From: Nitrospira sp.
GTDB taxonomy: Bacteria; Nitrospirota; Nitrospiria; Nitrospirales; Nitrospiraceae
Length of the DNA stretch: 7,822 nucleotides
Assembly: GCA_025361385.1 (NCBI GenBank)
Contig: JANYAJ010000349.1
Location: 1 to 7,822, forward strand
Direction of reading: 5' to 3'
Part shown: positions 1 through 6,420 of the stretch, piece by piece
Numbering within the stretch: the first letter of the stretch is position 1
Layout of the letters: each line of letters begins with the position of its first letter
Program-made: the position numbers and the translations under genes
The notes under the pieces: model-generated
What the model saw: the letters and a program-made list of their open reading frames with translations, nothing else
Database searches by the model: none
Told to the model about the DNA's origin: nothing

Positions 1-1132
1 CTACATCCAGGAACATAAATACCCGCTCTGGCTGTCCTGTCCCGCGCCTTCAGCCATTGCCGGACCGACCGGCAATACGCTGGATCGTGGGGTCGGATAC
101 ACGCCCTATGGAGAACATTTTCTTTTTGCCTGCGGGATGGAAGTGGTTCTGGCCAACGGCGAGGTGCTACGCACCGGGATGGGCTCGCTGCCGAAGTCGA
201 ACACCTGGCAGGTCTTCAAGTGGGGATACGGACCGTACCTGGACGGCATCTTTACTCAGTCCAATTACGGCATCGTCACCAAGTTCGGGTTCTGGCTGAT
301 GCCGGCTCCTCCCGCGTTCAAGCCGTTCGTCATCCAGTATGAGCAGGAAGACGACATTGTCGAAATTGTGGAGACCATCAGACCGCTCCGCATCAGCGGA
401 GTCATTCCCAATGCGGTCGTGATCGCCCATGCGCTCTATGAAGCGCCGACAAAGGCCAAGCGGAGCGACTATGTCACCGGGCCCGGGGCAATCACCGATG
501 AGGCCGTGCGGCAGATCATGAAGGATCACAAGCTGGGAGTGTGGAACGTCTATGCGGCCTTGTATGGAACTCAGGAGCAGATTGACGTGAACTGGAAGAT
601 CGTGACGGAATCATTCAGCAAATCGGGCAAGGCGAAGATTCTGACGGAACAAGAGGCAGGCGATGACCCGGCCTTCCAGTACCGCGCGGCCTTGATGCGG
701 GGCGACATGACCCTCAAGGAATTTTCCCTCTACAACTGGCGCGGCGGCGGCGGCTCCATGTGGTTCGCGCCGGTCTCGCAGGCGCGCGGGAGCGAGACGC
801 TCAAACAGATGGCCATGACCAAGCGCATTCTGGGCAAGTATGGATTAGATTATTCCGGCGAGTTCATCGTCGGCATGCGGGACATGCACCATATCGTGGA
901 CGTGCTCTATGACAAAACGGATCCGGCCATGACGAAGGCCGCCTACCAGTGTTTCGATGAGCTGCTGACGGAGTTTTCGGCCGAGGGGTACGGGACGTAT
1001 CGCGTCAATACGGCCTTCATGGATAAGGTCGCGCACACCTATGGTCCGGTGCAGCGCCACGTCCACAAAACGCTCAAAAAGGCGCTGGATCCCAACGGGA
1101 TTCTCGCACCGGGGAAGTCCGGTATCCGATAG
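1..1132 (+). CDS. pchF: p-cresol methylhydroxylase flavoprotein subunit (4-cresol dehydrogenase, hydroxylating), 5'-truncated by window edge
   Basis: The reading frame is open from base 2 and runs to TAG at 1130-1132, giving 376 visible residues. About 145 N-terminal residues, including most of the FAD-binding domain, lie before the window. The family (vanillyl-alcohol oxidase/PCMH flavoproteins) oxidises p-cresol to 4-hydroxybenzyl alcohol and then the aldehyde, passing electrons to a cytochrome c subunit in the periplasm. The visible part matches my memory of Pseudomonas PchF almost without gaps: PSAIAGPTGNTLDRGVGYTP near the start, then LYNWRGGGGSMWFAP, then YRVNT. Tyr244 of the fragment (codon 731-733) falls on the tyrosine that binds FAD covalently in PchF (Tyr384). 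Residues matching Glu380, Glu427, Asp440, Tyr473 and Arg474 are kept (fragment E240, E287, D300, Y333, R334). The position of Arg512 is Lys372 (APGKSG), as in vanillyl-alcohol oxidase. The cytochrome partner is not among the downstream genes. In Pseudomonas it precedes pchF, so it could lie upstream of this window. A related 4-alkylphenol or eugenol-type substrate is possible. Confidence 0.9.
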   Translation, partial: YIQEHKYPLWLSCPAPSAIAGPTGNTLDRGVGYTPYGEHFLFACGMEVVLANGEVLRTGMGSLPKSNTWQVFKWGYGPYLDGIFTQSNYGIVTKFGFWLMPAPPAFKPFVIQYEQEDDIVEIVETIRPLRISGVIPNAVVIAHALYEAPTKAKRSDYVTGPGAITDEAVRQIMKDHKLGVWNVYAALYGTQEQIDVNWKIVTESFSKSGKAKILTEQEAGDDPAFQYRAALMRGDMTLKEFSLYNWRGGGGSMWFAPVSQARGSETLKQMAMTKRILGKYGLDYSGEFIVGMRDMHHIVDVLYDKTDPAMTKAAYQCFDELLTEFSAEGYGTYRVNTAFMDKVAHTYGPVQRHVHKTLKKALDPNGILAPGKSGIR

Positions 1133-1188
1133 CCCGGCGTTCATGTCGTCCGGGATGCGATGATCATTGCGCGTGAAGGAGCGAACAG

Positions 1189-2316
1189 ATGACGAACACA
1201 TCCAAGATGCAAACGAGAGAGATCAGGGCGGCGGTGGTCCGCAAGAAAGGCGGACCGTTCCAGGTCGAAACGCTCACCTTGGACGAGCCGCGCCCCGACG
1301 AGGTCCTGATTCGGATCGTCGCGACCGGGATGTGCCATACCGATATGGTGGCACGGGACCAACTCTATACCGTGCCTCTGCCCGTCGTGCTCGGTCATGA
1401 AGGAGCCGGTATCGTCGAACGGGTCGGCAGCCACGTCAAGAAAATCGCCGTGGGCGATCATGTTGTGCTGACTTACATGTGGTGTGGCCACTGTACCGCC
1501 TGCCTGCGCGGCGACCTGACCTACTGTGCGAATTTCTACCCGTTGAATTTCGGCGGTGCCCGTGAAGACGGAAGCACTGCCACGCACGACAAGCAGGGAG
1601 CGGTCCACGACCACTTTTTCGGACAATCGTCGTTCGGCACCTTTGCGCTCGCTCATGAACGCAACGTGATCAAGGTACCGACCACTGCGCCGCTGGAATT
1701 GCTCGGTCCCCTCGGCTGCGGCATTCAAACTGGCGCGGGAGCCGTGATGAACGCATTGAAGGTTCGTCCCGGCAGCAGTTTCGCCGCGTTCGGCGGAGGC
1801 GCCGTCGGGTTGAGCGCTGTGATGGCCGCCCGTGTGGCCGGTGCGACCACCATCATTGCCGCCGATGTTGTCCCGTCGCGGCTTGCGCTGGCCAAAGAAC
1901 TCGGGGCGACCCATACGGTGAACAGCCGCGAGACCGATCCCATCGAAGCCGTGCGCAAGATCACCGGCGGCGGAGCCGATTTCACGCTCGAATCGAGCGG
2001 GCGGCCCGCCGTGCTGCGCCAGGCCATCGACGCACTGGGGATTCGCGGGACCTGCGGTATCGTCGGGGCTCCGGCCTTGGGCACTGAAGCCAGCTTCGAT
2101 GTGAACGGAGTCATGACGACCGGCAAGCGGATTATCGGCATCGTCGAAGGCGACAGTGTGCCGGATCTCTTCATCCCGAGCCTCGTGGAGCTCTACCAGC
2201 AGGGGCGCTTCCCGTTTGACAAACTGGTGAAGTTTTACAACCTCGATCAGATCAATCAGGCAGCGGAAGACAGCGAAAAGGGCATCACGATCAAGCCGAT
2301 CGTCCGGCTGGCATAA
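1189..2316 (+). CDS. Zinc-dependent NAD-dependent aryl-alcohol (benzyl alcohol) dehydrogenase, XylB/AreB type
   Basis: This 375-residue protein is a full-length medium-chain (MDR) alcohol dehydrogenase. It should interconvert aromatic alcohols and aldehydes with NAD+ in the cytoplasm. Catalytic zinc ligands are visible as Cys49 (MCHTD), His70 in the GHE motif and Cys177 ([12 protein letters not shown]). A structural zinc lobe has Cys99, Cys102, Cys105 and Cys113. The nucleotide fold has FGGGAVG at 201-207 and an acidic residue, Asp226, at the end of the second strand, which favours NAD over NADP. The stretches FFGQSSF and [15 protein letters not shown] are typical of benzyl alcohol dehydrogenases. 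The start at 1189 is supported by AGGAG at 1177-1181, seven bases upstream; Met7 is a weaker alternative. It begins 56 bases after the pchF-like gene, so co-transcription is likely. A role on 4-hydroxybenzyl alcohol or 4-hydroxybenzaldehyde is inferred from that neighbour. Substrate identity is not proven. Confidence 0.9.
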   Translation: MTNTSKMQTREIRAAVVRKKGGPFQVETLTLDEPRPDEVLIRIVATGMCHTDMVARDQLYTVPLPVVLGHEGAGIVERVGSHVKKIAVGDHVVLTYMWCGHCTACLRGDLTYCANFYPLNFGGAREDGSTATHDKQGAVHDHFFGQSSFGTFALAHERNVIKVPTTAPLELLGPLGCGIQTGAGAVMNALKVRPGSSFAAFGGGAVGLSAVMAARVAGATTIIAADVVPSRLALAKELGATHTVNSRETDPIEAVRKITGGGADFTLESSGRPAVLRQAIDALGIRGTCGIVGAPALGTEASFDVNGVMTTGKRIIGIVEGDSVPDLFIPSLVELYQQGRFPFDKLVKFYNLDQINQAAEDSEKGITIKPIVRLA

Positions 2317-2330
2317 GGTCCGGCTGATGC

Positions 2331-2351
2331 TGCACATCGCGAGGATGTGCA
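2331..2351 (+). other. Perfect 8-bp stem-loop just after the alcohol dehydrogenase
   Basis: TGCACATC (2331-2338) and GATGTGCA (2344-2351) are exact reverse complements around the five-base loop GCGAG. The hairpin lies 15 bases after the dehydrogenase stop. No T-run follows (TACAACTGCC), so it is not a classic intrinsic terminator. It could be a 3' mRNA-stabilising hairpin, a weak terminator or a protein-binding palindrome. The stem is seen directly; the role is a guess. Confidence 0.45.
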
Positions 2352-2448
2352 TACAACTGCCAGGTGAGGGGAAGGGGCTCTATGCCGACGCCCTGTTCAC
2401 GCGAGATTGAGCGCACACCCTGTCTGATAACTCATAGAGGAGGAATCC

Positions 2449-2973
2449 ATGCATTTTACGAGGTTTCAACGCATTGCGTTGTCGACGCTGATCGGCACAC
2501 TTCTCATCGTCCCGACTGTCGTCAGCGCAGCGACCGGGGCAGAGGATCTTGCACGAGGCCACACGCAGTTCACCAGCGTGGTCACGCAAAAAGCTGGGGC
2601 ACTCGTGGTGACGACACCGAACGGCGCAACACATCAACTCAATGAAAACATGGTTCGACGTCACGGGCAGGAGCCGTTCAAAGCGGGGGATGAAGTGATT
2701 GTGGTGTTGGATGAGAACAACTACATCGTCGATATGCACCTCAAAGGGAAGGAAGGAGCACATCAACGGGTGACCGGCAAGCTCATCCACGTCGGCATGA
2801 CGAAGCAACAGATCAAGCTTCAAACCTCTGATGGTGAGAAAGTCTTTCCTCTAACGGAGCAAGGGCAGAAGACCAAGGGCATCCCGGATGGCGCCCTTGT
2901 GACGGTGGAGCTGAATGAAGTGGGTGCGGTGATCGATGTTCACCGAGCCGACACGGGCCATAAAAATCACTAA
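2449..2973 (+). CDS. Exported protein of unknown function with two tandem beta-rich repeats
   Basis: I do not recognise a named family for this 174-residue protein. Residues 1-27 form a clear Sec signal peptide: Arg5 and Arg8, a hydrophobic core at about 9-25, and cleavage probably after VVSA at 27. The mature protein is probably periplasmic. It contains two copies of one unit, at about 42-99 and 105-166. Each has a strand pair around a polar turn (TPNGATHQL versus TSDGEKVFPL), a Lys/Pro-Gly/Asp turn (FKAGDEVIVVLDE versus GIPDGALVTVELNE), and a closing strand ending YIVDMH versus AVIDVH. This looks like a duplicated small beta-barrel or OB/SH3-like module. There are no cysteines and no lipobox. 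The tail TGHKNH and scattered histidines could bind metal weakly, which is speculation. The start is set by AGGAGG at 2438-2443, five bases upstream. It is separated by 132 bases from the dehydrogenase and probably has its own promoter. Confidence 0.8.
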   Translation: MHFTRFQRIALSTLIGTLLIVPTVVSAATGAEDLARGHTQFTSVVTQKAGALVVTTPNGATHQLNENMVRRHGQEPFKAGDEVIVVLDENNYIVDMHLKGKEGAHQRVTGKLIHVGMTKQQIKLQTSDGEKVFPLTEQGQKTKGIPDGALVTVELNEVGAVIDVHRADTGHKNH

Positions 2974-3037
2974 AGATCCGGCAAGAAAGCTAAGGTCTGT
3001 TCCTGGTCGCACTCTGTTCAGCGGCCCGGTGCGGAGT

Positions 3038-3043
3038 GGGAGG
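3038..3043 (+). promoter_or_regulatory. Shine-Dalgarno site that places the start at ATG 3049
   Basis: GGGAGG lies five bases before ATG 3049. It overlaps the in-frame GTG at 3043, so that upstream GTG cannot be the start served by this site. Confidence 0.7.
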
Positions 3044-3048
3044 TGAAG

Positions 3049-3690
3049 ATGAAGATCGCGCTAATCGGAGCGACGGGTTTTGTCGGGTCGGCGATTTTGC
3101 AGGAAGCGTTGGAGCGCGGCCATGACGTGACGGCTATTGTCCGGCATCCGGAAAAGTTACCGCCGCACGCCAGGCTTTATCCTCAGAAGGGCGACGTGTA
3201 CAACGCCGACGACGTAGCTCGCTTGGTGGCGGGCCATGAGGCCGTGATCAGTGCGTTCAGCCCTAGCAAAACCGATTCTGACATCAGGGAGAAACACGTG
3301 CAAGGCATCAAGACTATGATTACTGCCATGAAGAAGGCTGGTATCAAGCGGCTTCTCGTGGTGGGCGGTGCTGGAAGTCTCGAGGTTCAGCCGGGTCTTC
3401 GCGTGATCGATACCCCTGAGTTTCCTGAACAGTGGAAAGGAACCGCTCGTGCGACGGCCGATGTGCTTCAGTTGTTGCGCCGCGAACATGAGATCGAATG
3501 GACATGCTTGAGCCCGGCCGCGATGCTGCAGCCAGGCACCCGCACCGGCAAATTTCGACTGGGAACGGATCAGTTGCTGGTAGATGCAAATAGACAGAGT
3601 CACATCTCGACGCAGGATTATGCGGTGGCGATGATCGACGAAGTAGAACGGCCGGCCCATATCCGTCAACGCTTTACAGTGGGCTATTGA
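3049..3690 (+). CDS. Atypical SDR: NAD(P)-binding NmrA/YwnB-like oxidoreductase
   Basis: This 213-residue protein is an atypical short-chain dehydrogenase (NAD(P)H-binding, NmrA-like or YwnB/BVR-B-like). The N-terminus has the Rossmann motif GATGFVG at residues 7-13, and VRHPEKL follows the second strand. The Arg there suggests an NADP preference. Later elements fit the family: GDV at 48-50, AVISAFSP at 65-72, LLVVGGAGSLEV at 102-113, and the C-terminal segment SHISTQDYAVAMIDEVE. It lacks a long substrate domain, so a cytosolic reductase, an NADPH sensor or a stress-related role are all possible. The product cannot be predicted. The start is chosen at ATG 3049, not the GTG six bases upstream, because the ribosome site overlaps that GTG. 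It starts 75 bases after the preceding gene. Its stop shares bases with a 20-codon frame leading to the next gene. Confidence 0.85.
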   Translation: MKIALIGATGFVGSAILQEALERGHDVTAIVRHPEKLPPHARLYPQKGDVYNADDVARLVAGHEAVISAFSPSKTDSDIREKHVQGIKTMITAMKKAGIKRLLVVGGAGSLEVQPGLRVIDTPEFPEQWKGTARATADVLQLLRREHEIEWTCLSPAAMLQPGTRTGKFRLGTDQLLVDANRQSHISTQDYAVAMIDEVERPAHIRQRFTVGY

Positions 3691-3738
3691 TGGGTGCTCG
3701 TTTGGCAGCACAAAGACAGCACACGAACGGGACTACAA

Positions 3739-3744
3739 AGGAGG
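3739..3744 (+). promoter_or_regulatory. Strong Shine-Dalgarno site of the interrupted ester cyclase gene
   Basis: A full AGGAGG match lies four bases before ATG 3749. It shows that translation is meant to begin at 3749, upstream of the in-frame TGA. ATG 3920, beyond the stop, has no such site (GAACGAAAAAAC precedes it). Confidence 0.75.
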
Positions 3745-3748
3745 AGAC

Positions 3749-4285
3749 ATGAAGAAGATCTCGGGCAAGACATGCGCGATGATGATCATTGCGCTCTCAT
3801 TCTGACTCGCGGGAGCGGCGCAAGCCACGGAAGCAAAGAAGGGAAAGCACGACCAGGTTCAGGCCAATCTGAAGCGGTTCGATCAGCTCGACTTTGAGGC
3901 CTACAGCGAACGAAAAAACATGAAATTGTTTCGAGAGATTCATTGTCCTGATGTGAAGGTGGTGTTTCCAGACGGACGAACGACCGAGGGCATCGAACAG
4001 CATGTGATAGATATCAACAATCTTTTCAACGGCACGCCGGACAGTCGCATCACCGCGCATCCGATTGCGTTCGGCTCGGGGGAATGGACCGTGACGACAG
4101 GAGCCATGGAGGCCACCTTCTCCGAACCAATGAAGTTCTCTGACGGAGAGACGATTGCCGCCACAGGCAAGAAGGTCAAGATGCCGATGGCGACCATTGC
4201 CAGGTGGAAGAAGGGATGCATTGCCGAGGAGCATCTGTTCTGGGACAACGCGGAGTACATGAAGCAGTTGGGGTTAGCGAAATAG
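3749..4285 (+). pseudogene. Secreted SnoaL-like ester cyclase (NTF2-like fold), interrupted by an in-frame TGA in the signal peptide
   Basis: Starting at ATG 3749 the frame reads MKKISGKTCAMMIIALSF, then TGA at 3803-3805, then LAGAAQAT, and continues without another stop to TAG at 4283-4285 (179 codons counting both stops). Reading through the TGA gives a textbook Sec signal peptide: Lys-rich start, hydrophobic core, AQA cleavage site at residues 24-26. A mature domain of about 150 residues follows. That domain matches the SnoaL-like polyketide/ester cyclase family (NTF2-like). Typical elements are FREIHCPDVKVVFPDG, then SRITAHPIAFGSGEWTVTTG, then ATGKKVKMPMATIARWKKG, then EEHLFWDNAEYMKQLGL. 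Frame is preserved on both sides, so a single base change explains it: a recent nonsense mutation, a sequencing error (TGG to TGA would restore Trp), or readthrough. Initiation at ATG 3920 would give 121 residues lacking the signal and first helix, with no ribosome site. Family members bind small organic ligands, but the substrate here is unknown. Confidence 0.75.
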
Positions 4286-4419
4286 TCATATTACGTTCAA
4301 GACTCTTAATTGAAACGAGACCTGGTCGACCCCTGTCAAATAGACGATCTTTTACGACCATAGGTTGATGGGCGCAATTCGGCCGCCGAGGTGAGAGCAG
4401 GAGGGAAGTTCCAGCCACG

Positions 4420-4426
4420 AAAGGAG
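4420..4426 (+). promoter_or_regulatory. Shine-Dalgarno site that places the start at ATG 4433
   Basis: AAAGGAG lies six bases before ATG 4433. The frame is open upstream to a GTG at 4391, but the sequence between is polar and unlike the family, so 4433 is preferred. Confidence 0.65.
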
Positions 4427-4432
4427 CGTCCA

Positions 4433-5125
4433 ATGTCCAGTCAGAACAAGATCACCGTTTCAAAAAATGGCCCGTACCTCGTTTCCGGTTCAGTACCGCT
4501 CGCCTTTCAGACCATCGGAGTCAACAACGACGGCGAGTCGACTACGTGGATTGAGAGCGATGCGTTTCCGGCCTCCGCGGAATACGGACTCTGTCGCTGC
4601 GGTGCATCGAACACAAAGCCGTTCTGCGACGGCACGCACGCCAAAATCGGCTTCGACGGGACTGAAATGGCCAGCCGTGAGCCGGTTATGAAACAAGCGG
4701 AGCTGCTCGACGGGCCGACGATGCAGCTCGCCGACGTCGAGGGCTTGTGCGCCTTCGCGCGCTTTTGCGATCCGCACGGCCGAGTTTGGAACCAGGTGGA
4801 ACACACCGATGATCCCAAGGTGCGAGCGCAGTTCATCCGGCAGGTGGGCGACTGCCCCGCCGGCCGATTGATTGCCATCGACAAAGAAACCGGCAAACCG
4901 ATCGAGCCAAAATTGCCGCAGTCGATCGGAATCGTCGAAGATCCGGCGCTGAAGTGCAGTGGCCCGTTGTGGGTGCGCGGGGGCATCCAACTCATCGGCG
5001 CCGATGGCCGGGCCCACGAAATTCGTAATCGCATAACCCTATGCCGCTGCGGCAGGTCCGAGAACAAACCCTTCTGCAACGGAGCGCATGCGGCCGACCC
5101 CAAATTTCACGATGGCCTCAGGTGA
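4433..5125 (+). CDS. CDGSH iron-sulfur protein: two CDGSH motifs flanking a divergent ferredoxin-like motif
   Basis: This 230-residue soluble protein should carry several iron-sulfur clusters. The first CDGSH motif is CRCGASNTKPFCDGTH at 54-69, with ligands Cys54, Cys56, Cys65 and His69 as in mitoNEET-type [2Fe-2S] domains. The second is CRCGRSENKPFCNGAH at 204-219 (Cys204, Cys206, Cys215, His219), where the Asp of CDGSH is Asn. Each motif is preceded by a GPYLVSG or GPLWVRGG strand, so the halves look duplicated. The middle has Cys106-x5-Cys112 and then Cys141 in GDCPAGRL. This resembles the divergent single-cluster ferredoxin domain (Fer4_19/DUF1271 type), and Cys175 follows. No signal peptide or membrane segment is seen, so it is probably cytoplasmic. 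Electron transfer or redox sensing is likely; the partner is unknown. The Rieske/flavin fusion gene that follows 161 bases later is a candidate partner by position only. Confidence 0.88.
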   Translation: MSSQNKITVSKNGPYLVSGSVPLAFQTIGVNNDGESTTWIESDAFPASAEYGLCRCGASNTKPFCDGTHAKIGFDGTEMASREPVMKQAELLDGPTMQLADVEGLCAFARFCDPHGRVWNQVEHTDDPKVRAQFIRQVGDCPAGRLIAIDKETGKPIEPKLPQSIGIVEDPALKCSGPLWVRGGIQLIGADGRAHEIRNRITLCRCGRSENKPFCNGAHAADPKFHDGLR

Positions 5126-5215
5126 ATGGCATACTTCGTCTTGTACGGCAAAGAAAAGAAGAGGAATCGTGACGGTCGATCAAGCAACCGGAACGTTCTT
5201 TGTCGGCTCCGTAAA

Positions 5216-5244
5216 TTGCTCCGTGTCGGTCCAAATAGACTAAT
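5216..5244 (+). promoter_or_regulatory. Possible sigma-70-like promoter before the Rieske/flavin reductase cluster
   Basis: The 161-base gap before the cluster is A/T-richer than its surroundings. TTGCTC (5216-5221) and ACTAAT (5239-5244) are separated by 17 bases, a weak match to -35 and -10 boxes. TAACAT at 5248-5253 is an alternative -10. Matches of this quality occur by chance; the gap size is the better reason to expect a promoter here. Confidence 0.2.
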
Positions 5245-5274
5245 GTGTAACATGTTTTTGAACAGTGCCTGTCG

Positions 5275-5280
5275 AAGGAG
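5275..5280 (+). promoter_or_regulatory. Shine-Dalgarno site that places the start at ATG 5287
   Basis: AAGGAG lies six bases before ATG 5287 and only three before the in-frame TTG at 5284, so the ATG is the better start. Confidence 0.7.
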
Positions 5281-5286
5281 AGATTG

Positions 5287-6393
5287 ATGCCGGACGAGCA
5301 GTGGACGGAGATCGGAAGTGTCGAAGAACTGAAGACGAAACCCTTGCAGGAAGTCATGTGCGGCGCAACACCGATCGCCCTCACGTACAAGAACGGGTCG
5401 TTTGCCGCGATCTCCGGCGCCTGTAACCATGTCGGCGGTCCCTTAGGCGAAGGCACTCTCGACGGCGAGTTCGTCGTCTGTCCCTGGCATTACTGGAAAT
5501 TTCATCGCCAAACCGGTCAAGGAGAACCGGGGTACGAACAGGATCAGGTTCCGGCCTATGCGATCAGAGTGGAGAACGGCCGGCTCTCTATCGACCTGTC
5601 GTCGGCGACGAAGCGAAAGAAGCAGAAGCACCAGCCTCATCCGCTCGCACGCCCGGTGGTGCGCCAGGCCGGCCCGATCCGCGTCGTGGGGATCTCGACG
5701 ACGGCGATGACGACGGAACATCCACGGTACAGCACATCCGATGCGATGTTGGACGTGGCGCTGGACCATGCCAGGAGCGCGCTGAAGCTGGAAACGCAAT
5801 GCATTAAGCTCCGCGAATTGAACTTTCGATCGTGCGAAGGATTTTATTCCAAATCGGCCCAGGCCTGTACTTGGCCTTGTTCGATCACTCAGATGGATCC
5901 GACGGATCAGCTCGATCGCCTGTACGAAGCCATCGTGCATTGGGCCGATGTCATTCTCATCTCAACCCCGATCCGCTGGGGCAACGCCAGTAGCCTATAC
6001 TACAAGATGGTCGAGCGGATGAACTGCATTCAGAATCAGGAGACCATTGCCAACAGACACTTGCTCAAGAACAAGGTGGCGGCATTCATCATCATGGGCG
6101 GGCAAGATAACGTCCAGGGGGTGGCCGGACAACTCATGACCTTTTTCGCCGAAGTCGGCTGCCAGTTCCCGCAGTTTCCGTTTATCGCGCATTCGAGAGG
6201 CTGGAGTGCCGAGGACATGGAACGGAACGTCAAAGAAGTACAGAACAGCCAGGAACTTCGGAAAGGGGCACAAGAACTCGTTGTACGCGCTGCGGATTTG
6301 GCGAAGCTCATGGTCGGGGCTCAGCTTCCGGAACATCCGCTCGCCCGTGGCGGGCGGAAAGCCCATCAGTTGGATAGTGAGCCTACAGAGTAG
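5287..6393 (+). CDS. Rieske [2Fe-2S] ferredoxin fused to a flavodoxin-like NAD(P)H-dependent FMN reductase
   Basis: This 368-residue protein joins two redox domains. Residues about 5-104 are a Rieske ferredoxin with ligands Cys46-x-His48 and Cys65-x2-His68, sixteen residues apart, plus GGPLGEG and PAYAIRVENGRL typical of soluble Rieske domains. A basic, proline-containing linker (TKRKKQKHQPHP, about 108-119) leads to a flavodoxin-like NADPH-dependent FMN reductase domain from about 131. Its likely FMN phosphate loop is RYSTSDAML (147-155). It also has a cysteine group, Cys183, Cys194 and Cys198 (CTWPCSITQMDP), and TPIRWGNASSLYYKMVERM and IMGGQDNVQGVAGQ. The cysteines resemble those of iron-sulfur flavoproteins, but one cysteine short of a full [4Fe-4S] set is visible here. 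Electrons could flow between NAD(P)H, FMN and the Rieske cluster within one chain. Direction and acceptor are inferred only. It lacks a signal peptide. It heads a tight cluster, with the next gene 27 bases on. Confidence 0.88.
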   Translation: MPDEQWTEIGSVEELKTKPLQEVMCGATPIALTYKNGSFAAISGACNHVGGPLGEGTLDGEFVVCPWHYWKFHRQTGQGEPGYEQDQVPAYAIRVENGRLSIDLSSATKRKKQKHQPHPLARPVVRQAGPIRVVGISTTAMTTEHPRYSTSDAMLDVALDHARSALKLETQCIKLRELNFRSCEGFYSKSAQACTWPCSITQMDPTDQLDRLYEAIVHWADVILISTPIRWGNASSLYYKMVERMNCIQNQETIANRHLLKNKVAAFIIMGGQDNVQGVAGQLMTFFAEVGCQFPQFPFIAHSRGWSAEDMERNVKEVQNSQELRKGAQELVVRAADLAKLMVGAQLPEHPLARGGRKAHQLDSEPTE

Positions 6394-6405
6394 AGGCGAC
6401 ATTCC

Positions 6406-6412
6406 AAGGGAG
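6406..6412 (+). promoter_or_regulatory. Shine-Dalgarno site that places the start at ATG 6421
   Basis: AAGGGAG lies eight bases before ATG 6421 and only two before the in-frame GTG at 6415, so the ATG is preferred. Confidence 0.6.
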
Positions 6413-6420
6413 ACGTGCCG

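Noticed and set aside
1141..2352. 403-codon open frame on the - strand opposite the alcohol dehydrogenase
   Set aside because: It is a mirror of a strongly supported coding gene with all zinc and nucleotide motifs; its translation is rich in Arg, His and Asp, shows no domain, and reflects GC-rich codon use.
3043..3048. GTG 3043 as start of the NmrA-like gene
   Set aside because: It overlaps the ribosome site GGGAGG; ATG 3049 has proper spacing and begins directly with the MKIALIGATG Rossmann strand.
3803..3842. Selenocysteine or other recoding of TGA 3803-3805
   Set aside because: The TGA sits inside a signal peptide core where selenocysteine makes no sense, and downstream there is only a 3-bp GGC-GCAA-GCC hairpin, not a convincing SECIS element.
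3694..3897. 67-codon + strand frame overlapping the start of the broken ester cyclase
   Set aside because: Its composition is highly charged and unlike a protein domain. The overlapping frame from 3749 has the ribosome site, signal peptide and family match.
4323..4360. TGGTCG ... CGACCA inverted repeat between the ester cyclase and CDGSH genes
   Set aside because: The stem is 6 bp with a 26-base loop and no T-run, so it is too weak to call a terminator or operator.
4507..5103. Long - strand frames opposite the CDGSH gene
   Set aside because: The + strand frame has two complete CDGSH motifs; the opposite frames have low-complexity Ser/Pro/Arg content and no recognisable domain.
3588..5240. 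CAAATAGAC repeated three times (about 3588, 4337 and 5232)
   Set aside because: One copy is inside a gene, the other two lie at different distances from their start codons, and nine-base repeats of this number are expected by chance in this length.
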